64,000 nucleotides of DNA. It comes from Cohnella hashimotonis (GTDB taxonomy: Bacteria > Bacillota > Bacilli > Paenibacillales > Paenibacillaceae). Shown here piece by piece: positions 1 to 8,016 of the stretch. A program made the translations under genes and the position numbers. How positions within the stretch are numbered: position 1 is the first letter of the stretch; the number at the start of each line of letters is the position of its first letter. The notes under the pieces were generated by a model. That model made no database searches. It was given only the letters and a program-made list of their open reading frames with translations, and was not told the origin of the DNA. Location of the stretch: NCBI RefSeq assembly GCF_030014955.1, contig NZ_JAGRPV010000001.1:1798001-1862000 (forward strand). The letters run 5' to 3'.

Positions 1-67
1 GCGGAGCTACTATGATCTAACTAAGATCTAAGATAGATTTTAAAATGGTTCAAGAGGTGGCGCCGAG

Positions 68-1984
68 GTGAAGCCTTCCGCTTTTTTGAAAATGGGGCCC
101 ATGCAAGCTGCGTTCGAGAACGGCGGGTTGCGCGCGATTACGTATGGCGGCACGGAAATCGTACGAGGCTTGTATGCAGCGGTTAGAGATCGGAATTGGG
201 GGACCGTCGAGCCGCGATTGTCGGATGTTCGATCGACAAAATCCACGGACGAGTGGACGCTTCGTTTTGTCAGCCGTCACGTTCAAGGCGATATTGACTT
301 CGAATGGAGCGGCTTTATCGCGATGCGTCCGGATCGGCTCCGCTTCGACTTCGACGGCGTCGCCCGTACCTCTTTCCTGAAAAACCGGATCGGCTTCTGC
401 CTCTTGCATCCGATGACCTTCGCCGGCTTGCCGGCGGTCGTCCGGACGGAAGGGGGACTCGTGCACGGCGCCTTTCCGGGCGCGATCTCGCCGAATCAGC
501 CGTACAAGGCGATGCAGGGAATCGAATTCGAGCCGCTCCCCGGCCTGCGGGTGGATACGACCTTCAACGGGGACCTGTTCGAAATGGAGGATCAACGGAA
601 CTGGACGGACGCCTCTTTCAAAACCTATTGCACGCCGCTGGATCTCCCCTTCCCGGTCCGGATGGAGGCGGGGCAGCGGCTGACGCAATCCGTGATCATC
701 GAGGTCGCCCAAACCGAAACCGGGTCTGACGGCGGCAGCGCGAATGATCGGCCGCGAGGCATCCGGGCCGGTATCGGCAAGCAGGTACAGGACGCAGCCG
801 TCCGGATTAATGCAGATCGAGCGGCCGTGTGCCGACTTCCGGATATCGGGCTCGCGATGGCCGAAGAGGTGCCGGATGAAGCCTCTGCCGCATTGCTGGA
901 GCAGCTGCGGCCGGCGCACCTGCACGTTTCGCTCGACCTCGGCGAAGACGGGTGGCGCGCATCGCTGAGGTCGGCAGCTGCCGCAGCAGCCCGATACGAA
1001 TGCGGCTTGACGCTGGAACTGCTGCTGGACGGCGGCAAGGAGCGGCTATCGGAGCTCGTCCGGCTGATCGCTGGCGACGGAACCGGACAGCCGATGCCGG
1101 TCTTGCGAATCCTTCCGTATGCGTCCGGTACGTTTACGACGGATGCGGCTGCACTGCAACGTGTCCGGGAAGCGCTTGCGAATGCCGGTCTGTCGCTGCC
1201 CGTCGGCGGCGGTACGCGCGCTTATTATGCGGAGTTCAATCGCGCAGCCCTGCCGCTGCAAGAGATGGAACTGGCTGTCTATACGATCAATCCGCAAGTG
1301 CATGCCTTCGACGATCGTTCCTTGATGGAGACGCCGGCTGCGCAGCGGGAGACGGCGATCGACGCCGCAGCCAAGTCCGGGAAGCCGCTCTATATCGGAC
1401 CGATCACCTTCAAGCCTCGTCTTAATCCGAACGCGACGAGCGGCGGCGGGGCGATACCACTCTCGGAGCGGACGGACCCGAGACAACACGGGGCGTTCGG
1501 CGCGGCATGGACGCTGGCGAGCGTCTCGGCGCTGTGCGCACCGCAGGTGCGCGCGCTCACTTATTTCGAGACGTCAGGCCCGCTTGGACTGGTATGCGGC
1601 GGCAAGGCAAGTCCGCTTTACTTCTTATTGCGGGACCTCATGCGGATGCCCGGCGCCGACGTGCTGTCCGTCGGCCGTTCGTCCGAGGACGTCGCCGTTC
1701 TGGCGCTTCGGACGATCGACGGTCGGCTTCGCCTGCTGCTGTCCAATACGACGGCTGCGCCTCGGGCCGTAGAGATCGACGCAGGAGATTCCTATGCGTT
1801 CCGGTCCGAGGTCTCTTACGATTCGAACGATGTCGCTTCAACGGGCAGTCGCGCTTCGGCGACTGTCGAAGCGATAAAGGAACAGCGTCCGGAAGTGACG
1901 GTCGACCGCAGAGTTAGCAGAATACTGGCACCTTATGCGTGCATATGTGTGGATTTTGAGAAAAGCCGCGATATCGATACTTAA
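68..1984 (+). CDS. apnL: Probable D-apionolactone lactonase (ApnL family)
   Basis: 638 aa, GTG start with AAGAGGTGG about 7 nt upstream. I see no signal peptide or membrane segment, so it is cytoplasmic. The sequence alone gives no catalytic motif I can name; the call rests on its size and on its place as first gene of a tight operon holding the other four D-apiose oxidation enzymes. In the described pathway ApnL opens D-apionolactone, made by apiose dehydrogenase, to D-apionate. The RuBisCO-like gene follows after 20 nt, so the two are cotranscribed. The 67 bases upstream hold only this ribosome binding site, and the operon may extend to the left of the window. The alternative is an uncharacterised glycosidase-like protein of the same locus. 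Confidence 0.7.
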   Translation: MKPSAFLKMGPMQAAFENGGLRAITYGGTEIVRGLYAAVRDRNWGTVEPRLSDVRSTKSTDEWTLRFVSRHVQGDIDFEWSGFIAMRPDRLRFDFDGVARTSFLKNRIGFCLLHPMTFAGLPAVVRTEGGLVHGAFPGAISPNQPYKAMQGIEFEPLPGLRVDTTFNGDLFEMEDQRNWTDASFKTYCTPLDLPFPVRMEAGQRLTQSVIIEVAQTETGSDGGSANDRPRGIRAGIGKQVQDAAVRINADRAAVCRLPDIGLAMAEEVPDEASAALLEQLRPAHLHVSLDLGEDGWRASLRSAAAAAARYECGLTLELLLDGGKERLSELVRLIAGDGTGQPMPVLRILPYASGTFTTDAAALQRVREALANAGLSLPVGGGTRAYYAEFNRAALPLQEMELAVYTINPQVHAFDDRSLMETPAAQRETAIDAAAKSGKPLYIGPITFKPRLNPNATSGGGAIPLSERTDPRQHGAFGAAWTLASVSALCAPQVRALTYFETSGPLGLVCGGKASPLYFLLRDLMRMPGADVLSVGRSSEDVAVLALRTIDGRLRLLLSNTTAAPRAVEIDAGDSYAFRSEVSYDSNDVASTGSRASATVEAIKEQRPEVTVDRRVSRILAPYACICVDFEKSRDIDT

Positions 1985-2004
1985 GAAAAGAGGGTGAAAC
2001 GCGG

Positions 2005-3291
2005 GTGCAGCAATCCTTTGTCCGCGCGACTTATTTAATCGAAACGCCGCACGAGCCGCAGCGCGCCGCTGCCATTATGGCCGGCGAGCAATCGACCGGA
2101 ACCTTCGTCGCCGTGCCGGGAGAGACGGACGAGGTGAAGGCACGCAGCGCCGCCCGGATCGTCTCCGTCCGGCTACTGGAGATCGTCCGCGAGCCTTCGC
2201 TGCCTGGCGCCACCGTGCCGGCGGGGCATAACGGAGACTACTACCGCTGCGAGGTGACGCTCGATTTTCCGTACGCTAACTTTGGACCGTCCATACCGAA
2301 TCTGATGGCAACCGTCGCCGGCAACCTGTACGAGCTGCAGGAATTTTCGGGACTGCGCTTGATCGATCTGACCTTGCCGGATGAATTCGTGGAGGCTTAT
2401 CCGGGGCCCAAGTTCGGGATGGCGGGCACGCGCAGGCTGGCAGGCGTCTACGACGGTCCGATCATAGGAACGATCGTGAAGCCGAGCATCGGGCTGACGA
2501 TCGAGGAACTCGGCGCGACCGTAAGAGGGTTGGCCGAGGCGGGACTGGACTTCATCAAGGACGACGAGCTGAACGCGAGCCCGCTGTTTGCGCCGTTCGA
2601 ACGCAAGGTCAAGGCCGTCATGGAAGAGATCGAGCGCGTCGCGGACCGGACCGGACGCAAGACGATGTATGCCTTTAACATTACCGGGGACATCGACGAG
2701 CTGCGGCGTCGTCACGATCTCGTGCTCGAGGCCGGCGGCACCTGCATCATGGTCAGCATACAGAGCATCGGACTCGCAGGCCTGGCCGCGCTGAACCGCT
2801 ACAGCCAGCTGCCGATCCACGGCCACCGCAATCAATGGGGCATGATGACCCGGCATCCGATGCTTGGCATGGCGTTTCCGGCGTATCAGAAGCTGTGCAG
2901 GCTCGCGGGAGCCGACCACCTGCATGTCAATGCGCTGAACAGCAAGTTTTACGAGAGCAACGCGTCCGTCATCCGCTCGGTCGAGGCGATCCGCGAGCCG
3001 CTGCTTGGCGGCTACGAAGCGGTGCCGGTGCTTTCCTCGGGCCAATCCGCGGTCACCGCCGCGGAGACCTATCGGGCGCTCGGCACGTGCGACCTGCTGA
3101 ACGTGGCCGGTGGCGGCATCATGGCGCATCCGGACGGACCGGCTGCCGGCGTGCGCAGCATGAGGCAGGCCTGGGAAGCGGCCCGGCAGGACGTAAGCGC
3201 CGAAGACTACGCCCGGTCGCATCCGGAGCTGCGGCGGGCGCTCGACAAATTCGGCAGACCGCAAGTCGCGCAGGCGGAGAAAGAGGGATAG
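2005..3291 (+). CDS. RuBisCO-like protein of D-apiose catabolism (OiaX or OiaT type)
   Basis: 428 aa, GTG start behind AGAGGGTG. It is a form IV RuBisCO-like protein: KPSIG at 159-163, the carbamylation motif FIKDDE with K185, D187 and E188 binding metal, a loop-6 lysine at 314 in NSKFYE, and C-terminal phosphate loops SSGQSA and AGGGIMAHP. All catalytic lysines and metal ligands of the family are present, so it should be an active enzyme. Next to a four-carbon acid sugar kinase and ApnO it should act on 3-oxo-isoapionate 4-phosphate. Known homologs either decarboxylate it (OiaX, giving L-erythrulose 1-phosphate) or cleave it by transcarboxylation and hydrolysis (OiaT, giving 3-phosphoglycerate and glycolate). 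I cannot tell which from sequence. No erythrulose-phosphate isomerase gene is visible nearby, which slightly favours OiaT. Confidence 0.85.
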   Translation: MQQSFVRATYLIETPHEPQRAAAIMAGEQSTGTFVAVPGETDEVKARSAARIVSVRLLEIVREPSLPGATVPAGHNGDYYRCEVTLDFPYANFGPSIPNLMATVAGNLYELQEFSGLRLIDLTLPDEFVEAYPGPKFGMAGTRRLAGVYDGPIIGTIVKPSIGLTIEELGATVRGLAEAGLDFIKDDELNASPLFAPFERKVKAVMEEIERVADRTGRKTMYAFNITGDIDELRRRHDLVLEAGGTCIMVSIQSIGLAGLAALNRYSQLPIHGHRNQWGMMTRHPMLGMAFPAYQKLCRLAGADHLHVNALNSKFYESNASVIRSVEAIREPLLGGYEAVPVLSSGQSAVTAAETYRALGTCDLLNVAGGGIMAHPDGPAAGVRSMRQAWEAARQDVSAEDYARSHPELRRALDKFGRPQVAQAEKEG

Positions 3292-3295
3292 AGCC

Positions 3296-4717
3296 ATGAT
3301 GGGACGCAAACAGGAGCGGCTACAGGAGTATGGGCAGGAGCGTTATCAGGCTGCCGGCCTGCTGCTGTCTTTTTACGGGGACGACTTTACGGGCTCGACG
3401 GACGTGATGGAGGCTTTGGCGCTGAACGGAGTGAGGACGGTGCTTTTCCTGGAGCCGCCTGCGCCGGAAGCGCTTGCCGCCGAATTTCCGGACGTCCGGG
3501 CCTTTGGCGTGGCGGGCGTAAGCCGGGCGATGAGCCCCGCCGAGATGCAGCGTGAGCTGGAGCCCATCTTCGAGCGGCTGCGGGCCATCCCGACTCCGCT
3601 CGTCCACTATAAAATATGCTCGACCTTCGATTCGTCGCCGGAGGTCGGCAGCATCGGAAGGGCGATCGAACTTGCCTCGGCCGTCTGCCCGGCGCAGCGC
3701 TGCGTGCCGCTGCTGGTCGGCGTTCCCGAGCTTAGGCGGTATACCGTCTTCGGCAATCACTTTGCCGGCGTAGGCGCGCAGACCTACCGGCTCGATTTGC
3801 ATCCGACGATGTCGCGCCATCCGGTCACGCCGATGGACGAAGCCGATCTGCGCGTCCATCTGTCGCGTCAGACGGACAAGACGATCGGCCTGATGGATAT
3901 TTTAGACCTGGCAGGAGACGGGGCGCGCGTCCGAAGCAGGCTGGCGGAGCGACTGGCGGAGCGGCCCGACATCCTCCTGTACGACGTGCTCGACGAAGAG
4001 CGCCTCAAGCGCGCCGGCGAGCTGATCTGGGAAGCTGCCGGGCAAGGGGATAATCGTGTCGTATTCGGTTCGTCCGGCGTCGAATACGCGCTCGTCGCGC
4101 ACTGGCGGGAGGTCGGTCTCGCAGCCCCCGATACCGGGATGCTGCAGCCGCGGGGGGCCGTCGACCGCCTGCTGGTCGTCTCGGGGAGCTGCTCGCCGAC
4201 GACGGAGTCGCAGATCCGCTACGCGATCGCCGCCGGATTCGCTCCCGTACCGATTCAGGCGGAGAAGCTCGTCGATCCGGCGACGGCGGATCAGGAGCGG
4301 CGCAGATTGACCGAGCAAGCGAACGCGCTGCTGCGCGAAGGCCGCAGCCCGCTTCTATATACGGCGCTCGGTGCCGAGGATCTGGCCATCGGCGCGACGA
4401 GAGAAAAGCTGGCGGGGACCGGCCATGCCGCATCCGATACGGGCAAGCTGATCGGCGAGCAGCTCGGGCGGCTGACCCGCGAAGTCGTCGCGGACAACCG
4501 GCTGCAAAGGTTTTTGGTGGCGGGCGGGGATACGTCGGGCTTTGTCATGCGAGAGCTTGGCATCTATGCGCTCGAATGCCTGATGCCGATCGCGCCCGGC
4601 GGTCCGCTGTGCCGGGGCTACGCCAAGGACGACCGATTCAACGGCGTCGAGCTGGCGCTTAAGGGCGGCCAGGTAGGCAAGGCGGATTATTTTGTCCGCG
4701 TGCTGGAGGGCAAATAG
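3296..4717 (+). CDS. oiaK: 3-oxo-isoapionate kinase (four-carbon acid sugar kinase family)
   Basis: 473 aa, ATG start 4 nt after the RuBisCO-like gene. The N-terminal half carries the family motif YGDDFTGSTD near residue 26, which binds the sugar acid. The C-terminal nucleotide-binding half has VVSGSCSPTT near 297 and VAGGDTSGFV near 407. Length and domain order match the DUF1537 four-carbon acid sugar kinases. In this operon the expected substrate is 3-oxo-isoapionate made by ApnO, and the product is the 4-phosphate used by the RuBisCO-like protein. Other family members phosphorylate erythronate or threonate derivatives; the specific call comes from the neighbours. Confidence 0.82.
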   Translation: MMGRKQERLQEYGQERYQAAGLLLSFYGDDFTGSTDVMEALALNGVRTVLFLEPPAPEALAAEFPDVRAFGVAGVSRAMSPAEMQRELEPIFERLRAIPTPLVHYKICSTFDSSPEVGSIGRAIELASAVCPAQRCVPLLVGVPELRRYTVFGNHFAGVGAQTYRLDLHPTMSRHPVTPMDEADLRVHLSRQTDKTIGLMDILDLAGDGARVRSRLAERLAERPDILLYDVLDEERLKRAGELIWEAAGQGDNRVVFGSSGVEYALVAHWREVGLAAPDTGMLQPRGAVDRLLVVSGSCSPTTESQIRYAIAAGFAPVPIQAEKLVDPATADQERRRLTEQANALLREGRSPLLYTALGAEDLAIGATREKLAGTGHAASDTGKLIGEQLGRLTREVVADNRLQRFLVAGGDTSGFVMRELGIYALECLMPIAPGGPLCRGYAKDDRFNGVELALKGGQVGKADYFVRVLEGK

Positions 4718-4804
4718 GCGGAAGATGCCGCGCTTTTCGAGCCGGGCAATTCCTTTCATCATTCATATGGTTTCATAGATCTCTTATTCTAAGGAGTGTG
4801 TCAG

Positions 4805-5668
4805 ATGGCAACGACAATCGCGTTAATCGGAGCGGGCGGGAAGATGGGCTGCCGGATTACGGACAACTTGAAGAACGGCGATTACGCTATGAAATACGTG
4901 GAGATCAGCGAACGCGGTCTGGAAAACCTGAGCGCCCGCGGCCTGACCGCTACGCCCCAGAACGAGGCGGTGCAGGCGGCGGACGCGGTCATTCTAGCCG
5001 TCCCCGACGTCGCCATCGGGACAGTGTCCGCTGTCGTCGTGCCGCTGATGAAAGCGGGCGCCATGCTGATCGTGCTCGATCCCGCGGCGGCCTATATGGG
5101 ACATCTGCCGGAGCGGAGCGATGTGACCTATTATGTGGCTCACCCCTGTCATCCTCCCGTGTTCAACGACGAGACGGAGCCGGCCGCACGCAAGGATTAC
5201 TTTGGCGGCATCCATGCCAGGCAGGCGGTCGTATGCGCGTTGATGCAGGGACCGGAGGCGCATTATGCGCTTGGCGAAGGCATCGTCCGCGACATGTACG
5301 CGCCGATTCTGCGCGTGCACCGCATCAACGTGGAGCAGATGGCGATGCTCGAGCCGACGATGGCGGAGACGATCGGCGCCGCAGCCGCGATGTTTTTGCG
5401 TCAGGCGATGGACGAGGCGGTTCGTCGCGGGGTGCCGCAGGAGGCGGCGCGGGACTTTATGCTCGGCCATATCCAGATCGAGCTGGCGATCGCCTTCGGC
5501 GAAGCGGGCAACCCCTTCTCCGACGCTTGCCTTGTCGCGATGGAATACGGACGCCGTTATTGGCTCAAGGACGGCTGGGAGCGCCTGTTCGAGCCGGAGC
5601 AGGTGCGCGAGCAGATCGACGTGATGCTGCACCCGGAAAAGCTGGACGCGATCGCTGGGCAGCATTGA
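4805..5668 (+). CDS. apnO: D-apionate oxidoisomerase (ApnO)
   Basis: 287 aa. I chose the ATG at 4805 because AAGGAG lies 8 nt upstream; the in-frame GTG at 4796 overlaps that site. The protein begins with a Rossmann NAD-binding loop (GAGGKMG, residues 9-15) and has a 6-phosphogluconate dehydrogenase-like fold, with a conserved-looking AHPCHPP segment near residue 117. In the known pathway ApnO oxidises D-apionate and moves a hydroxymethyl group, giving 3-oxo-isoapionate. It lies 87 nt after the kinase and 10 nt before the dehydrogenase. A generic NAD-binding phosphogluconate dehydrogenase-like name is the fallback. Confidence 0.8.
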   Translation: MATTIALIGAGGKMGCRITDNLKNGDYAMKYVEISERGLENLSARGLTATPQNEAVQAADAVILAVPDVAIGTVSAVVVPLMKAGAMLIVLDPAAAYMGHLPERSDVTYYVAHPCHPPVFNDETEPAARKDYFGGIHARQAVVCALMQGPEAHYALGEGIVRDMYAPILRVHRINVEQMAMLEPTMAETIGAAAAMFLRQAMDEAVRRGVPQEAARDFMLGHIQIELAIAFGEAGNPFSDACLVAMEYGRRYWLKDGWERLFEPEQVREQIDVMLHPEKLDAIAGQH

Positions 5669-5678
5669 GAGGAGCGCG

Positions 5679-6749
5679 ATGTCGATGTGGAAGGTCGGAT
5701 TGATCGGCACCGGGTACTGGTCCGTGAATCATCTTGCGGCGTGGCGGCGGATTCCCGGCGTAGAGATCGCAGCCTTATGCAACAGGGGCCGGGGGAAATT
5801 GGAGCAGCGGGGAGCGGAATTCGGCGTTCCGGCTTCATCCTTGTATACGAGTCTGGACGACTTTTTCGCCCGCGACGACGTGAATATCGTGGACATTGTC
5901 ACCGGTCCGGAGACGCATCTCGAGCTCGTTACGCGCGCCGCGCGCGCGGGCAAGCATATCATGTGCCAGAAGCCGTTCGCGTCCACCCCGGAGGAAGCCG
6001 AGGAAATGGTACGGATCGCCGCGGAATGCGGCATCCGGCTGATGGTGACCGAGAACTGGCGATGGCTGCAGCCGAATCAGATCATCAAGCGGGCGCTCGA
6101 TGAAGGGACGATCGGCCGGCCCCAGGTCGGCAGGTATATCCATACGGACTACTACACGTCCCGGATGGCGCCAGGGGTTCCGCTGCCACAGCCCTTTTTT
6201 CGCGAAATGCCCAGGTTGCTCTTCTACGAGATGGGCGCGCACTGGTTCGACACCCTCCGTTTCTTCTTCGGCGATCCGAGTCGGTTGTACGCGGAGACGC
6301 TTCGGATCAGCCCGCATATCGCCGGCGAAGATTCGGGCATCGTGACGCTCGGCTACGACGACGCTTACGTCGTCATGGACATGAGCTGGGCGACCCGGCG
6401 GGAGCTGGACGGACCGCCCGCGGAGCAGGTACTGGCCGAGCATCGCGAGCAGATCGTCATCGAAGGCGAGCGCGGGACGATGAAGCTTTATGTCGATGGC
6501 AAAATCGCCCTGATCGACCAGCGCGGCGCGGAGACGATCGTGGCCGAGCGGACGGAGCTTGACCATGCGGAGAGCCACTTCAGGCTCCAATCGCATTTTA
6601 TCGACCGGCTCAACGACGGACATCCCTTCCAGACGAGCGGCGAGGACAACCTGAAGACGCTGAATCTGATATTCGCCGTGTATCGGAGCGCGGAGCGGCA
6701 CGAAGTCGTTCACGATCCGGCGGCAGGGGCGCGGTTGGGGCAGGCATAG
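5679..6749 (+). CDS. apsD: D-apiose dehydrogenase (Gfo/Idh/MocA family)
   Basis: 356 aa, ATG start behind GAGAGGA. The N-terminal Rossmann domain begins GLIGTGYW (residues 7-14) and is followed by the QKPFA segment, equivalent to the family's EKP catalytic lysine motif. The C-terminal alpha/beta domain is of normal length. The family oxidises sugars with NAD(P), and the operon points to oxidation of D-apiose to D-apionolactone as the entry step of the pathway. The last two codons and the stop already lie in the first copy of a 51-bp tandem repeat, so the C-terminus may have been altered when the array expanded. Confidence 0.8.
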   Translation: MSMWKVGLIGTGYWSVNHLAAWRRIPGVEIAALCNRGRGKLEQRGAEFGVPASSLYTSLDDFFARDDVNIVDIVTGPETHLELVTRAARAGKHIMCQKPFASTPEEAEEMVRIAAECGIRLMVTENWRWLQPNQIIKRALDEGTIGRPQVGRYIHTDYYTSRMAPGVPLPQPFFREMPRLLFYEMGAHWFDTLRFFFGDPSRLYAETLRISPHIAGEDSGIVTLGYDDAYVVMDMSWATRRELDGPPAEQVLAEHREQIVIEGERGTMKLYVDGKIALIDQRGAETIVAERTELDHAESHFRLQSHFIDRLNDGHPFQTSGEDNLKTLNLIFAVYRSAERHEVVHDPAAGARLGQA

Positions 6750-7188
6750 CGGCAAGGTATGCCGCTATTGCGCCTGGGGCCGCGAATTGGGCGGGCATAG
6801 CGGCAAAGCATGCCGCTATCGCGCCTGGGGCCGCGGCTTGGGCGGGCATAGCGGCAAGGCGTGCCGCTATTGCGCCTAGGGCTGCGGCATGGGCGGGCAT
6901 AGCGGCAAAGCATGCCGCTATTTCTCCTGGGGCCGCGGTTTGGGCGGGCATAGCGGCAAAGCATGCCGCTATTGCGCCTAGGGCTGCGACTTGGGCCGGC
7001 ATAGCGGCAAAGCATGCCGCTATTTCTCCTGGGGCCGCGGCTTGGGCGGGCATAGCGGCAAAGCATGCCGCTATTGCGCCTAGGGCTGCGACTTGGGCCG
7101 GCATAGCGGCAAGGCGTGCCGTTATCGCGCCTGGGGCTGCGACTTGGGCGGGCATAGCGGCAAAGCGTGCCGCTATCGCGCCTGGGGC
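6743..7188. repeat. Nine-unit 51-bp tandem hairpin array
   Basis: Copies start at 6743, 6794, 6845, 6896, 6947, 6998, 7049, 7100 and 7151, all exactly 51 bp apart; the last is cut to 38 bp. Each contains ATAGCGGCA, a 5-nt loop and TGCCGCTAT, a perfect 9-bp stem in nearly every copy (copy 8 has one G-T change). The rest of the unit varies by a few bases. Copy 1 overlaps the apsD stop codon and the array ends about 130 bp before the GntR gene. As RNA it would form a row of nine stem-loops. The unit length is a multiple of three, which explains a long stop-free frame on the minus strand. Confidence 0.95.
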
Positions 7189-7315
7189 AATCTTTTGGAC
7201 CTCGCTCTTCGCGGCATTGTAAGCCTCGCGGGCCGAACCTGGAAGGGGACCGAACCCGACCCGGATGTTAAAATAGGGTTGCAATAAGATCACGCATAAG
7301 GGCGGTTGATTTTCA

Positions 7316-7969
7316 GTGACCGATTCAAACGTACAAAAGCCGGCCGAGTTGATGAAGGAACGTGCCTACAGGCAAATTCACGAGGCCATTTTAAATGAAC
7401 TGTTTCCGCCGGGCGCCTTTTTGTCGGAGCGCAAGCTGATCGATTTTCTCGGCATGAGCAAGACGCCGATCAAGTCGGCGCTCGACCGTCTGGAGGCCGA
7501 AGGCTTCGTGCAGGTGTCGCCCAAGCAGGGCATCCTCGTCAAGGATCTGGCGATCGACAAGGTCCGTGATATTTTTGAATTGCGGATGGTGCTCGAGCTG
7601 TATATATGCGAACAGCTGGCCGGACGCCTCAAACCGCAGGAGGCCGCCCTGCTCGAGCAAAATCTCGAGCTGCAGAAGCGGACGGCCGACGAAGAAGACG
7701 AGACCGGCTTCACCCGGGCGGACTCTGAATTTCACCTGCTCCTGAGCCGATTGTCAGGCAACGAAGAGATTCATGCGGTGATGACGATGTATCAGGCGCA
7801 TCTGTACCGCTTCGCGCTTCGCATTATTCGCCGGGTGCCGAACCGGATGCAGGCCGCTTATCAGGACCACCTGGATATTTATCGCGCGCTGGCCGGCGGG
7901 GACGCCGATCAGTGCAGGCGGCTGATTCAGGAACATCTGGCGTTCGGCAAAGGCGTATTGACCAACTAA
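7316..7969 (+). CDS. GntR family regulator, FadR/FCD type
   Basis: 217 aa, GTG start with AAGGGCGG upstream. It has an N-terminal winged helix-turn-helix (about residues 14-76, with the SERKLIDFLGMSKTPIKSAL recognition region) and a C-terminal all-helical FCD domain (about 85-205) that usually binds a small carboxylate through a metal site. Lying between the apiose operon and the apiosidase gene on the same strand, it probably senses an apiose-derived acid such as apionate and controls this locus; that is inference. The tandem hairpin array lies directly upstream. Confidence 0.85.
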   Translation: MTDSNVQKPAELMKERAYRQIHEAILNELFPPGAFLSERKLIDFLGMSKTPIKSALDRLEAEGFVQVSPKQGILVKDLAIDKVRDIFELRMVLELYICEQLAGRLKPQEAALLEQNLELQKRTADEEDETGFTRADSEFHLLLSRLSGNEEIHAVMTMYQAHLYRFALRIIRRVPNRMQAAYQDHLDIYRALAGGDADQCRRLIQEHLAFGKGVLTN

Positions 7970-8016
7970 AAAGGAACCTTGCTGCGTAAGCGGCATGTCG
8001 GGGAGGATGTTAACGG

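Noticed and set aside
1..67. A promoter in the left-edge AT-rich bases
   Set aside because: TATGAT- and TAAGAT-like words occur, but the -35 region would be outside the window, so nothing can be decided.
6610..7293. 227-codon minus-strand frame with Ala/Met/Pro 17-residue repeats
   Set aside because: It is the reverse of the tandem hairpin array plus the end of apsD; the open frame follows from the 51-bp unit, and there is no domain or ribosome binding site.
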